From: Dinoroseobacter sp039192165
GTDB taxonomy: Bacteria; Pseudomonadota; Alphaproteobacteria; Rhodobacterales; Rhodobacteraceae
Direction: 5' to 3'
NCBI GenBank assembly: GCA_039192165.1
Contig: JBCCXD010000001.1
Coordinates: 186,001 to 250,000 of the forward strand
DNA length: 64,000 bases
How positions within the stretch are numbered: position 1 is the stretch's first letter; the number at the start of each line of letters is the position of its first letter. Positions 17,955-26,733 of this stretch are shown here, piece after piece. A program made the translations under genes and the position numbers. The notes beneath the pieces are model-generated. The model was not told the origin of the DNA and did not search any database. It was given only the letters and a program-made list of their open reading frames with translations.

Positions 17955-18524
17955 CTATTCTGCCGGCGAGTCGGCAGCTTCCCCGTCCGGAAGTGCGCTG
18001 TCCGGTGCGTCTGCTTTCTTGCGCCGCGGGCGACGTGGCTTGCGCGCAGACTTGCTTTCCGGTGTGTCGACCAGGCCGCTGTCACCCTCCGTACCGTCAA
18101 GATCGATTACCTCAGCGCTGCCACTGGCGGCATCGGCTGCAACGGCGGGGGCTTCGGGCTGCTCGGTCGCAACGTCAGGCTGATCAGATTCGCCCTGATC
18201 CTGACGGCTGGCCTGCTGCTGCTGACGCTCACGGTTCCGGTTTTGCTGCTGTTGTTCCTGTGCTTCGCGACGGGCTTCCTGTTCGCGCATCGCCTCGGCC
18301 AGCATACGCGTGTAATGCTCCGCATGCTGCTGAAAGTTCTCAACCGCAACGCGGTCGCTGGCGAGCTGTGCGTCGCGCGCAAGCGTCTGGTACTTTTCGA
18401 TGATCTGCTGCGGCGTGCCGCGCACTTTGCCCTCGGGACCGGAGCTGTCAAAAACACGGTTCACGATGTTGCCGACTGAACGCCGGTTATTCTTGTTCCG
18501 CGATCGCTTGTTGGATGATCTCAT
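17955..18524 (-). CDS. DUF4167 domain-containing protein
   Basis: 189 residues. The N-terminal DUF4167 domain (about 1-75) starts with a basic stretch MRSSNKRSRNKNNRRS and contains GTPQQIIEKYQTLARDA. A Gln-rich charged helix (about 80-110) and an acidic Ala/Pro-rich tail with a basic patch (PRRPRRKK) follow. The N-terminus looks RNA-binding, but no function is established. It lies downstream of prfA-prmC on the same strand after a 244-nt gap, the usual order in alphaproteobacteria. Confidence 0.85.
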   Translation of the reverse strand: MRSSNKRSRNKNNRRSVGNIVNRVFDSSGPEGKVRGTPQQIIEKYQTLARDAQLASDRVAVENFQQHAEHYTRMLAEAMREQEARREAQEQQQQNRNRERQQQQASRQDQGESDQPDVATEQPEAPAVAADAASGSAEVIDLDGTEGDSGLVDTPESKSARKPRRPRRKKADAPDSALPDGEAADSPAE

Positions 18525-18639
18525 ATTCGCTTATTTCCGCCTTGAGGCAGTGAGGGCCGGCGCAAATAGCGCTGTGGCCTGGGACCTTGTCGAGGCCGAT
18601 TTATCGGACGACGCTCGCAGGAATTTTTGATTTAAACAA

Positions 18640-18671
18640 AGGATAACCTCCATCTCGGAGGAATTTATCCT
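18640..18671 (-). terminator. Hairpin terminator downstream of prfA-prmC
   Basis: An inverted repeat pairs AGGATAA (18640-18646) with TTATCCT (18665-18671) and, inside it, CCTCC (18647-18651) with GGAGG (18657-18661), with a 3-nt bulge. On the reverse strand it is followed by TTGTTT. It probably ends the prfA-prmC transcript before DUF4167. Confidence 0.55.
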
Positions 18672-18768
18672 GTGCGCCTGAATATGCATGCCAGGCTGAC
18701 CGAGACAAGCAAAAAAACGGTAAAATCCCGGTTTGAGAGACAATCATGCCGAAAATGGCTGGTTTTAT

Positions 18769-19611
18769 CTAAGTAAGCTGCGCCGATACAACCCGGTCTC
18801 TCCCTCCCAGGTCCTGCCGTACCGAAACCCGTCGAAACCCCGCTCTCGAAAAAATTCCGGCAACCGCAGCCCCTTGGTCATAGCCGATTTCGACCAGAAT
18901 GCGCCCGCCTGGATTAAGATGATCAGCGGCCCCGTCTACGATATCAAAATAGGCACGTGTTCCATCCTCACCCGGTGTCAGGGCGAGCCTTGGCTCAAAA
19001 TTCTGCACTTCGCGCGACAGGGTGCGATAGACTGCGGCATCAACATAAGGCGGGTTTGCGACGATCAGGTCAAATCTGCCCTGCACGGCGCTGTACCAAT
19101 CGGATGCGCAGAAGCTGGCGCGCGACTCCAGATCAAGTTTTTTTCGATTGCGCATTGCAACCAGTAACGCGCGCTCAGACAGGTCGATACCAAGTCCCGT
19201 CGCCCCGGGTCGCTCGGCCAGAAGGCTCAACAGGATGCATCCACTGCCTGTGCCCAGATCGAGCACCGTTTCAAAAGAGGCCTCCAGGCCGATCTCGACA
19301 AGTGTTTCGGTTTCTGGCCTGGGATCGAGCACATCTGAGGTAATTTCGAAGTCGTGGCGCCAAAAGGCACGCACGCCCCTGATTTGCGAAACAGGCTCTC
19401 CTGTGGCGCGGCGCGCAAGAAACCCATCAAACCTGTCCATCACAGCCAGAGTCAGATCCATCGGTCCAAGCTGGGAAAGCTTGTCGACCGGGACCTGCGC
19501 CGCCAGCGCCAGAAGTAGCTTTACATCGCGCGCGCCCTCAGCGCCTGAAAGACGCCTGCGCCCCAGAGCTATCGCCTCGGACACAGAAGCGACCGAAGGC
19601 CGAACGCTCAC
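18769..19611 (-). CDS. prmC: Peptide chain release factor N5-glutamine methyltransferase PrmC
   Basis: 280-residue class I methyltransferase that methylates the Gln of the GGQ motif in release factors. It has an N-terminal helical domain, the SAM motif VLDLGTGSGCILLSLL and the catalytic NPPY (LIVANPPYVDAAVY). The GTG start at 19609-19611 overlaps the prfA stop as GTGA, so translation is probably coupled to its own substrate gene. Confidence 0.95.
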   Translation of the reverse strand: MSVRPSVASVSEAIALGRRRLSGAEGARDVKLLLALAAQVPVDKLSQLGPMDLTLAVMDRFDGFLARRATGEPVSQIRGVRAFWRHDFEITSDVLDPRPETETLVEIGLEASFETVLDLGTGSGCILLSLLAERPGATGLGIDLSERALLVAMRNRKKLDLESRASFCASDWYSAVQGRFDLIVANPPYVDAAVYRTLSREVQNFEPRLALTPGEDGTRAYFDIVDGAADHLNPGGRILVEIGYDQGAAVAGIFSRAGFRRVSVRQDLGGRDRVVSAQLT

Positions 19612-20663
19612 CCGTCGACCTCTGCCAGAAGCCGCGCCTGGTTGTCGGCAATCAGCGCATCGATCACTTCGCTCAGATCGCCCTGCAAGATCTGGTCGAG
19701 CTTGTAGAGGGTCAGATTGATTCTGTGATCGGTCATCCGTCCTTGCGGGAAATTGTAGGTCCGAATGCGCTCGGACCGATCGCCCGACCCGACCTGCCCC
19801 TTTCGATCAGCGGCGCGTTCCTCTTCGGCGCGCCGGCGTTCCAAATCGTAGAGCCGGGCGCGCAGCACCTGCATAGCAATAGCGCGGTTCTGGTGTTGAG
19901 ACTTTTCTGAACTGGTCACCACCACACCGGTCGGCAAATGCGTAATTCGGACGGCAGAGTCGGTGGTGTTGACATGCTGACCGCCTGCTCCGGAGGCGCG
20001 CATGGTATCAATGCGGATGTCGCTCGCAGGGATGTCGATATCGACCTCTTCGGCCTCGGGCAGAACCGCAACGGTCGCAGCAGACGTATGGATACGCCCG
20101 CCGCTTTCGGTTGCCGGTACACGCTGCACCCGGTGTACACCGCTTTCGAATTTGAGCCGGGCAAACACGCCATCGCCGGACACGCGCGCAGTCACCTCTC
20201 TGATGCCGCCAAGTTCGCTCTCGGCAAGTTCGATCACCTCAAACTGCCACCCTTGCGTCTCGGCATGACGCTGGTACATGCGCAGCAGATCGCCCGCGAA
20301 AAGCGCGGCTTCATCGCCGCCGGTGCCGGGCCGGATCTCAATCACAGCTGGCCTTGCGTCTGCTGCATCACGCGGCAGAAGTGCCAGTTTCAGCGCATGC
20401 TCCATCTCAGGGAGTCGTGCCTTAAGGGTCGGAATTTCCTCTTCCGCCAGCGCCCGCATCTCAGGATCATCGAGCATCGCTTCGGCTTCACGCAGATCCA
20501 CCTGCGCGCCTTCCCAGGCCACTATCTGTTCCACAACGGGCTTCAGATCTGCGTATTCCTTGGCGAGCGCAGCGATCTCATCGCCTACAGCGCCCGCGTT
20601 CATGCGTGCTTCGACAAAGCCAAAGCGATCCTTGATCTGCGCCAGTTTATCCTGTGGAAGCAT
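19608..20663 (-). CDS. prfA: Peptide chain release factor 1
   Basis: 351-residue class I release factor reading UAA/UAG. It contains the GGQ loop GAGGQHVNTTDSAVRI, preceded by RIDTMRAS. The codon-recognition region lies near residues 180-200, with PATESGGRIHTS in place of the usual PxT tripeptide context. Coupled to prmC by overlapping stop/start. Confidence 0.97.
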   Translation of the reverse strand: MLPQDKLAQIKDRFGFVEARMNAGAVGDEIAALAKEYADLKPVVEQIVAWEGAQVDLREAEAMLDDPEMRALAEEEIPTLKARLPEMEHALKLALLPRDAADARPAVIEIRPGTGGDEAALFAGDLLRMYQRHAETQGWQFEVIELAESELGGIREVTARVSGDGVFARLKFESGVHRVQRVPATESGGRIHTSAATVAVLPEAEEVDIDIPASDIRIDTMRASGAGGQHVNTTDSAVRITHLPTGVVVTSSEKSQHQNRAIAMQVLRARLYDLERRRAEEERAADRKGQVGSGDRSERIRTYNFPQGRMTDHRINLTLYKLDQILQGDLSEVIDALIADNQARLLAEVDG

Positions 20664-20695
20664 GACGCCGGGTGTTTCCTATCGCCCCGAGAAGG

Positions 20696-21157
20696 TCAAG
20701 ACCCGGCAGCAAGCGCGTCCAGCCAGCCCTGGAGCCGCTCCGCGTTCACACCCATATCGGACTTGCCAAAGCGCAGCCGACCGTAGGCCACAATCTCTGC
20801 GCCACCGTCGACCGGAATCGCGGCCACGGTTGTGTAATCCGGAAAGCCCCAGATCAGTGAACGTGTGAGGTACGTCACTCGCCCCTCGGCTACGCTGCCG
20901 GCAACAACCTGCGTGCGCGGCGTCGCATCCGCGATGTCATCGAAGGCTGCAAGCAAATCATCGGGCGTCTTTTCGAAGACCGGCGATTTCACAGTGCCGT
21001 CTGACCGCACCAGCGTTTGGCCCGGGCCTTCGCTCAGGGCCGGATCCGAGGGGTCTATGTGCCAGACATCCGGGTTCGACGGCGCAAGTCGAATGGCCGC
21101 AAACAGGCCGACAAACGCCATCATGGCGACAACGATGATCGTGCCGGTCCAGCTCAT
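20696..21157 (-). CDS. DUF1499 domain-containing protein
   Basis: 153 residues: an N-terminal transmembrane helix (MSWTGTIIVVAMMAFVGLFAAIRL), then a DUF1499 domain with NPDVWHIDP and a C-terminal half rich in beta strands (VTYLTRSLIWGFPDYTTVAAIPV). The domain has no known biochemistry. I chose the ATG at 21157, preceded by GGGGG, over an upstream start at 21241 that would overlap zapA. It lies 25 nt after zapA on the same strand. Confidence 0.75.
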   Translation of the reverse strand: MSWTGTIIVVAMMAFVGLFAAIRLAPSNPDVWHIDPSDPALSEGPGQTLVRSDGTVKSPVFEKTPDDLLAAFDDIADATPRTQVVAGSVAEGRVTYLTRSLIWGFPDYTTVAAIPVDGGAEIVAYGRLRFGKSDMGVNAERLQGWLDALAAGS

Positions 21158-21182
21158 GAAAGGACCCCCTGTCGTCGCAGCG

Positions 21183-21581
21183 TCACTGAGCGGCGGCGCC
21201 AGTCTCAAGGGCGTCGGCCAAACGCTCGGCTTCTGCGACAAGTTCCGTTAGCGTTTCCGTCACGCTTGGCGGCACCATCGGCACCTCAATCCGTTCCGGC
21301 GTCGGTCGCGGCGCGCTTTGGGCCGCGTCAAGTTCTGCCATAACCTCGGCAAGCCGCGTTTCCGCATCGCGCATGCGGTCTTCCATACCAGCTGTCTTGT
21401 CCGCCAGCATCAAGCCCGACATCAGCAACAGCCGTGCCTCTGTCATGCGCCCCGCCTGGTCGGCCAATATGGAGGCCTCAGCATTCAGAAGAGCCGCAGC
21501 TGACTTAAGATACTGCTCCTCGCCAGCCTGGCAGGCGACCACAAAATCACGACCACCAATGTGAATATTGACTTCAGGCAT
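21183..21581 (-). CDS. zapA: Cell division protein ZapA
   Basis: 132 residues. The N-terminal ZapA domain starts MPEVNIHIGGRDFVVACQAGEEQYLKS (split here: MPEVNIHIGG, RDFVVACQAGEEQY), followed by a helical dimerisation region (MLADKTAGMEDRMRDAETRL) and a Pro-containing tail. ZapA crosslinks FtsZ filaments at the division ring. The ATG at 21581 fits the family; an upstream in-frame start would add unrelated residues. It overlaps the coiled-coil gene upstream by 8 nt. Confidence 0.88.
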   Translation of the reverse strand: MPEVNIHIGGRDFVVACQAGEEQYLKSAAALLNAEASILADQAGRMTEARLLLMSGLMLADKTAGMEDRMRDAETRLAEVMAELDAAQSAPRPTPERIEVPMVPPSVTETLTELVAEAERLADALETGAAAQ

Positions 21582-22008
21582 GAGGCGCCTCCTCTGCTGG
21601 AGCGATTTGGGACAGCAACGCCTCCACATCACGCAAGTCCGTGGCACGTGCCATCTGAAGTGCAGCCAGATCCGCTGCCAGCGCCTTGTTGATCGCGTTC
21701 GCGTCGGTCAGGCCTTCGCTGGCTGCGAGTCGCAGATCGGCATTGGCCGATTGCAGTTCTTCAACTGTCGCGCGCAGCTCTGCCGTCGCCGCGTCGGAGG
21801 CTGCCAGTTGGGCCTTTGTGCTGTCTAAGGCTTCCTGAGTTGCCTCTGCCGCCACGCGGGCCGCCTCGCGTTCTGCTTCTAAAACACTGATCTTGGCTTC
21901 CAAGGCAGCACTGTCACCGCCGCCTTCGGATGCCCGCGTCTCAAGCGCGGCTTTGATCCGTGCCATTGCGGAAACCAGACGTTCCTCGAGTTCTGAAATT
22001 TCGCTCAT
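21574..22008 (-). CDS. Coiled-coil protein upstream of zapA
   Basis: 144 residues, almost entirely heptad-rich and Ala/Glu-rich (ISELEERLVSAMARIKAALE onwards), with a short C-terminal region. It occupies the place of the DUF4164-type coiled-coil protein found before zapA in Rhizobiales. It overlaps zapA by 8 nt, implying coupled translation. A role with ZapA at the divisome (ZapB-like) is inference from position and coiled coil. ATG at 22008 has GAAAGAGG upstream. Confidence 0.75.
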   Translation of the reverse strand: MSEISELEERLVSAMARIKAALETRASEGGGDSAALEAKISVLEAEREAARVAAEATQEALDSTKAQLAASDAATAELRATVEELQSANADLRLAASEGLTDANAINKALAADLAALQMARATDLRDVEALLSQIAPAEEAPHA

Positions 22009-22140
22009 ACCGCCTCTTTCTGTTCGTCTCCCCTGCTCGAGAGGAGCTGTCCTTCCAAAGTCGGCCGGAGGGGTCAACAGTGATGCCTGTACCCGTTACA
22101 TCCCGCTCTATCGCCGTTTGATCGAATCGATAGCCGGCCC

Positions 22141-22269
22141 TGCCCGCGTACTTTAACAAGCAGAGCCTTCGATTTCGCCCGGAAATTCCCTTTTTCGAAG
22201 AAAGAGGAGACCTCGCGCAACGCGGGAGGTTCTTGCCTTCGGCCCCAGTGCTGATAAAGAGCGCGGGCA
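22141..22269. ncRNA. Structured intergenic RNA element, candidate 6S RNA
   Basis: The 291-nt gap between the coiled-coil/zapA genes and tkt folds as one rod. TGCCCGCG (22141-22148) pairs perfectly with CGCGGGCA (22262-22269), extended by CTTTA/TAAAG and AGCA/TGCT. An apical arm is closed by ACCTC/GAGGT around GCG-CAA-CGC. A side hairpin CTTCGA/TCGAAG (22168-22200) sits in the asymmetric middle. A closing stem, open middle and apical stem, next to zapA, recall 6S RNA (SsrS). The strand cannot be fixed: the side hairpin would lie on the 3' side, as in 6S, if transcribed in reverse. A structured tkt leader is the alternative. Confidence 0.35.
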
Positions 22270-22299
22270 CTTACGCCCCTGCGATCAGAGGAAGTTCTC

Positions 22300-24324
22300 T
22301 TGACCCTGTCCGATCTGCGCGCCGCGCACCCTGAGCACTGGATGAAAGCAACAGCCATTCGCGCCCTTGCACTGGATGCCGTTGCAAACGCGAATTCAGG
22401 CCATTCCGGTATGCCGATTGGCATGGCCGATGTCGCCACGGTTTTGTTCGAAAAACACCTTGCGTTTGACGCCACTGCACCGGACTGGCCGGACCGAGAC
22501 CGCTTTATCCTGTCCGCCGGACATGGCTCGATGCTGCTCTATGCGCTTCTTCATCTGACAGGGTATGAGGACATGACCCTGGATCAGATCAAGAATTTCC
22601 GCCAACTGGGCGCGATCACCGCAGGTCATCCGGAGTACGGTCACGCCAAGGGAATCGAGACAACCACCGGACCGCTCGGTCAGGGCATCTCAAACGCTGT
22701 TGGTTTTGCCATGGCAGAGGAAGCGCTGCGCGCGCGGTGGGGTGCGAAGATCGTCGATCACTACACCTATTGCATTGCGGGCGACGGCTGCCTGATGGAA
22801 GGCGTCAGCCACGAAGCCATAGGTCTTGCAGGGCGCCATGAGCTTTCGAAACTGATCGTGCTTTGGGACGACAACGGGATTACGATTGACGGCAAGGTCG
22901 CGCTTTCCGATCGCACGGATCAGAAAGCACGCTTCGCAGCTGCAGGCTGGGATGTTTTCGAGTGCGACGGACATGACCCGGTGGAGATCGACACGGCACT
23001 TATTGCGGCCAAGAAGTCCCCGCGTCCCGCAATGATTGCCTGTAAAACCCATATCGCACTTGGCCATGCGGCGCAGGACACCTCCAAGGGACACGGCGCA
23101 CTGACGGACGCAGACCAGAATGCCGCCGCCAAGCAAAGTTGGGGCTGGAGCGCTGCACCGTTCGAGGTCCCGTCAGATCTGAAAACAGCCTGGGAAGCCA
23201 TTGGCGCCCGAGGCGGAACCGCCCGCTCTGACTGGGAGGCCCGGTTTGCCAAGCTCTCCGGCGCAAAGCAGGCGGAGTTCGAGCGTGGCCTGTCGCGCGA
23301 TCTTCCCAAAAAGCTGTCTGCCGCGATCAAAGCGCTGAAGAAAAAGGTCGCTGAAGAGCGCCCCAAGGTTGCGACCCGCAAAGCCTCGGAAATGGCGCTG
23401 TCGGTCATAAACCCGCTTATGGCCGAAACCATTGGCGGCTCAGCAGATCTGACCGGGTCAAACAATACCAAGACCGATGATATGGGCGTTTTTGAGCCCG
23501 AAAACCGTGGAGGGCGCTACGTCTACTACGGGATTCGCGAACACGGCATGGCCGCTGCAATGAACGGTATGAGCCTGCATGGCGGGCTGCGTCCCTATGG
23601 CGGAACGTTCCTTTGCTTCACCGATTATGCGCGCGGCGCGATGCGGCTTTCTGCACTTATGAAGCAACCTGTGGTCTATGTTATGACGCATGACTCGATC
23701 GGACTGGGCGAAGATGGTCCGACCCATCAGCCGGTTGAGCATGTGGCTATGCTGCGCGCCACGCCGAACACGCTGGTGTTCCGCCCGGCAGACGCGGTGG
23801 AAACCGCCGAGGCGTGGGAAATTGCTCTTGAACAAAAGCACATGCCGTCTGTTCTGGCGCTGTCCCGTCAGGGGCTGCCAACGGTGCGCACCGAGCACAA
23901 GACCAAAAACCTGACCGCCCAAGGCGGCTATGTTCTGGCCGACGCAGAGGGCAAGCGCCAGGCAATTCTGCTCGCCACTGGCTCCGAGGTTTCGATAGCG
24001 ATGGCTGCCCGGGATCTGCTGCAGGCCGAGGGCATCGGAACGCGCGTTGTGTCAATGCCATGCTGGGAAATCTTCGAAGAGCAACCCGACGCGTATCGCC
24101 GACGCGTACTGCCCGGCGGGCCGGTGCGCGTTGCGGTGGAGGCCGGGATACGTTTTGGCTGGGACCGCTGGCTCTATGGCGAGCGCGGCAAGCGTGAAAA
24201 GGGCGAGTTTGTCGGCATGCATGATTTTGGCGGCTCGGCCCCGGCCGGAGATCTCTACGAACACTTCGAGATTACACCGCAGGCTGTGGCCGCAAAGGTC
24301 AAAGCCATGCTTGGCCAACGCTGA
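22300..24324 (+). CDS. tkt: Transketolase
   Basis: 674-residue thiamine-diphosphate enzyme moving two-carbon units in the pentose phosphate and Calvin pathways. Motifs include GHSGMPIGMADVATVLF, the ThDP-binding GDGCLMEGVSHEA, and EDGPTHQPVEH. The start is TTG at 22300, placed by AGAGGAAG 6-9 nt upstream and by the family N-terminus (LRAAHPEHWMKATAIRAL). The gene has its own terminator, so the gap genes downstream are separate. Confidence 0.95.
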   Translation: MTLSDLRAAHPEHWMKATAIRALALDAVANANSGHSGMPIGMADVATVLFEKHLAFDATAPDWPDRDRFILSAGHGSMLLYALLHLTGYEDMTLDQIKNFRQLGAITAGHPEYGHAKGIETTTGPLGQGISNAVGFAMAEEALRARWGAKIVDHYTYCIAGDGCLMEGVSHEAIGLAGRHELSKLIVLWDDNGITIDGKVALSDRTDQKARFAAAGWDVFECDGHDPVEIDTALIAAKKSPRPAMIACKTHIALGHAAQDTSKGHGALTDADQNAAAKQSWGWSAAPFEVPSDLKTAWEAIGARGGTARSDWEARFAKLSGAKQAEFERGLSRDLPKKLSAAIKALKKKVAEERPKVATRKASEMALSVINPLMAETIGGSADLTGSNNTKTDDMGVFEPENRGGRYVYYGIREHGMAAAMNGMSLHGGLRPYGGTFLCFTDYARGAMRLSALMKQPVVYVMTHDSIGLGEDGPTHQPVEHVAMLRATPNTLVFRPADAVETAEAWEIALEQKHMPSVLALSRQGLPTVRTEHKTKNLTAQGGYVLADAEGKRQAILLATGSEVSIAMAARDLLQAEGIGTRVVSMPCWEIFEEQPDAYRRRVLPGGPVRVAVEAGIRFGWDRWLYGERGKREKGEFVGMHDFGGSAPAGDLYEHFEITPQAVAAKVKAMLGQR

Positions 24325-24366
24325 TCATCTTGGGTGCGGATCGTCCCGCTCACCCCTCAATCATCG

Positions 24367-24395
24367 AAAAGGCAGGCTGCGCGCCTGCCTTTTTT
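24367..24395 (+). terminator. Rho-independent terminator after tkt
   Basis: GGCAGGC (24371-24377) pairs with GCCTGCC (24383-24389) around loop TGCGC, followed by six T. A-run upstream makes it potentially bidirectional with the convergent DUF808 gene. Confidence 0.85.
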
Positions 24396-24421
24396 CTATA
24401 AATAACATGCCGGTTTCCCGC

Positions 24422-25369
24422 TCATGTCCTGCGCACCATGTCGAAGACAGGGGTCACTACCCTTTCGACGACAGGCACAGTCACAAGGCCAATAGCCAGT
24501 CCGAGAATCCCATCGAGCACAGCCGTCACCACCCATTCGAGAAATGCGTTCCCCTGCCCGACCCCGTGAGCAATGTCGTGAACAGTGTGCGAAAGCGTGC
24601 CCCAGCCCATCTGCTCCAGGGCATGCAACACGATTGAGCCACCGACCCAGAGCATTGCCGCAGTGCCAACGATAACCAGAAGTTTCATGAAGACGGGCAT
24701 GCCAGCGACAATGCCGCGACCCAAGGCGCGTCCGAACGAGGTCGCCCCTTCGCGCGCCATATGCAGCCCGATGTCATCTCCTTTTACGATCAGCGCCACG
24801 GACCCGTAGACCAACACCGTGATCCCCACGGCAACCATGAAAAGCGCTCCGATCTGGAAATAGATGTTGGAAGGCGGCAGCGCCGAAAGCGCAATCGTCA
24901 TAATCTCGGCCGACAGAATGAAGTCCGTCTTGATCGCGCCAGCGACTTTCGCCTCCTCCAGCCGCGCTGCACTGACTTCAAGCTCTGCGTTGTCACTTTC
25001 TGCATGGTGGCCTCCATGACCAAGCGCATGCAGGATTTTTTCTGCCCCCTCGAAGCAAAGATAGATGCCTCCCAGCATCAGCAGCGGCGGGATCATCCAG
25101 GGGGCGAATGTCGACAATAACAGCGCCAGCGGCAGCAGGATCACAAGCTTGTTGAAAATTGAGCCGCGCGCAATCTTCCAGACAATGGGCAGCTCTCGCT
25201 CTGGGGAGAATCCCTGAACATATTTCGGGGTCACTGCAGCATCATCAATCGCAGCGCCAGCCGCCTTTGCCCCAGCTTTGGCTGCCTGTGCGGCAACATC
25301 GTCCAACGAGGCCGCAGCGACCTTTGCTATCCCGGCCACATCATCCAAAAGCGCCAGCAAACCCGACAT
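24422..25369 (-). CDS. DUF808 family inner membrane protein
   Basis: 315-residue polytopic protein of the DUF808 (YedI-like) family. It starts MSGLLALLDDVAGIAKVAAA and then has an Ala-rich stretch, the conserved YVQGFSPERELPIVWKIARGS segment (residues ~50-75) and about six to seven hydrophobic helices. ATG at 25369 is preferred to one 33 nt upstream, which adds Cys-rich residues not typical of the family. Function unknown. It converges with tkt. Confidence 0.8.
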   Translation of the reverse strand: MSGLLALLDDVAGIAKVAAASLDDVAAQAAKAGAKAAGAAIDDAAVTPKYVQGFSPERELPIVWKIARGSIFNKLVILLPLALLLSTFAPWMIPPLLMLGGIYLCFEGAEKILHALGHGGHHAESDNAELEVSAARLEEAKVAGAIKTDFILSAEIMTIALSALPPSNIYFQIGALFMVAVGITVLVYGSVALIVKGDDIGLHMAREGATSFGRALGRGIVAGMPVFMKLLVIVGTAAMLWVGGSIVLHALEQMGWGTLSHTVHDIAHGVGQGNAFLEWVVTAVLDGILGLAIGLVTVPVVERVVTPVFDMVRRT

Positions 25370-25436
25370 CGCATTTTCCCGACATTTGCAACAATTTCGC
25401 ATGTTCAGGATACGTCGTCCGGATGTTAGAGCAACC

Positions 25437-25469
25437 CGTTAGCGCCAACATGCGATGTTTTCGCTAACA
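25437..25469 (+). promoter_or_regulatory. Two tandem CceR-like operator palindromes upstream of gap1
   Basis: CGTTAGCGCCAACA (25437-25450) and TGTTTTCGCTAACA (25456-25469) each match 12 of 14 positions of TGTTAGCGCTAACA. Their centres are 19 bp apart, close to two helical turns. They lie about 120-150 nt before the gap1 ATG. A weaker third copy (10 of 14) may start at 25424. See findings for the link with the gap2 and edd sites. Confidence 0.6.
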
Positions 25470-25587
25470 TGTTGGAAGTGCGCTATTTTCTGACTTTCAA
25501 ATATGTCTGACACGGGTTAGGTGATCGACAACGGAATACAATGGGATACCGTTCTAGGCCGGTCCCAACACTGCAGGAGCGCGCAAG

Positions 25588-26586
25588 ATGACAGTCACCG
25601 TGGGGATCAATGGGTTCGGCCGGATCGGGCGCTGTACCCTGGCGCACATCGCTGAAAGCGCCCGCAACGACGTGCAGGTGATTAAGATTAACGCCACCGG
25701 GCCAATCGAAACCAACGCGCATTTGTTGAAGTACGACAGCATACACGGACGGTTTGGCAACGACATCAAGGTTGAAGGCGACACCATGGACATCGGCCGC
25801 GGACCGATGAAGGTGTTTTCAAGCTATGATCCGACCGAACTAGACTGGAGCGGCGTCGATGTCGTCATGGAATGCTCGGGCAAGTTCAATGAACGTGACA
25901 AAGCCGCGGTGCACCTGGATCATGGTGCCAAGCGCGTTCTTGTTTCAGCACCTGCAAAAAACGCCGACAAGACCATCGTTTACGGGGTGAACCACCGCGC
26001 CCTGAGCACGGATGACCATGTTGTATCAAATGCGTCCTGCACGACAAATGCGCTGGCGCCGCTGGCCAAGGTTTTGAACGAGGCGATTGGTATCGAGCGC
26101 GGCATCATGACCACGATCCACAGCTATACCGGGGATCAGCCGACGCTCGACCGGCGCCACAGCGATCTCTATCGCGCGCGTGCAGCGGCAATGGCGATGA
26201 TCCCGACATCGACCGGAGCGGCCAAGGCCATTGGTGAGGTTATCCCGGATCTGGCTGGCAAGCTGGATGGAACAGCATTGCGGGTGCCGACCCCGAATGT
26301 CTCGGCCGTGGATCTGACCTTCGAAGCCGGCCGCGATGTAACTGCGCAGGACGTGAATGAGATCATCCGGGAGGCTGCAAACGGCCATATGGGCGCCGTT
26401 CTTGCCTATGATCCTGAACCTAAGGTGTCGATCGACTTCAACCACACCACGCATTCCTCAATCTTCGCGCCGGATCAGACCAAAGTCGTCGGGCGGACGG
26501 TGCGTGTGCTGGCCTGGTACGACAATGAATGGGGTTTCTCCTGTCGGATGGCAGATACAGCAGCCGCGATCGGACGACTGATCTGA
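25588..26586 (+). CDS. gap: Glyceraldehyde-3-phosphate dehydrogenase, GapB-like (probably NADP-preferring)
   Basis: 332-residue GAPDH with the Rossmann motif INGFGRIGRC, catalytic Cys in SNASCTTNALAPLAK and the closing AWYDNEWGFSCRM. The segment after the second strand reads KINATGPIETNAHLLKYDS: the Asp that usually binds the NAD ribose is replaced by Ala, as in B. subtilis GapB. GKFNERDKAA and APAKNADKTIVYGV are also GapB-like. It is therefore probably an NADP-using, gluconeogenic paralog; this is inference. The second Cys of the usual CTTNC motif is Ala. Two CceR-like boxes lie upstream. Confidence 0.92.
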   Translation: MTVTVGINGFGRIGRCTLAHIAESARNDVQVIKINATGPIETNAHLLKYDSIHGRFGNDIKVEGDTMDIGRGPMKVFSSYDPTELDWSGVDVVMECSGKFNERDKAAVHLDHGAKRVLVSAPAKNADKTIVYGVNHRALSTDDHVVSNASCTTNALAPLAKVLNEAIGIERGIMTTIHSYTGDQPTLDRRHSDLYRARAAAMAMIPTSTGAAKAIGEVIPDLAGKLDGTALRVPTPNVSAVDLTFEAGRDVTAQDVNEIIREAANGHMGAVLAYDPEPKVSIDFNHTTHSSIFAPDQTKVVGRTVRVLAWYDNEWGFSCRMADTAAAIGRLI

Positions 26587-26612
26587 GGCCGGATCCCAAG
26601 CGCTCGCGTCTC

Positions 26613-26644
26613 AAAGGGTCGCCGCAAAACAGGCGGCCCTTTTT
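26613..26644 (+). terminator. Rho-independent terminator after gap1
   Basis: AAAGGG-T-CGCC (26613-26623) pairs with GGCG-G-CCCTTT (26632-26644) around GCAAAACA-type loop, and T residues follow. It separates gap1 from gap2. Confidence 0.75.
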
Positions 26645-26733
26645 CCGTCCAGATGACGCGCAGTCCTGCTGCAACATCGGCGGGCGCATACAGGATGCTT
26701 GACGCGCAGTCCTCAAAAGCCGTATGCCCGCCT

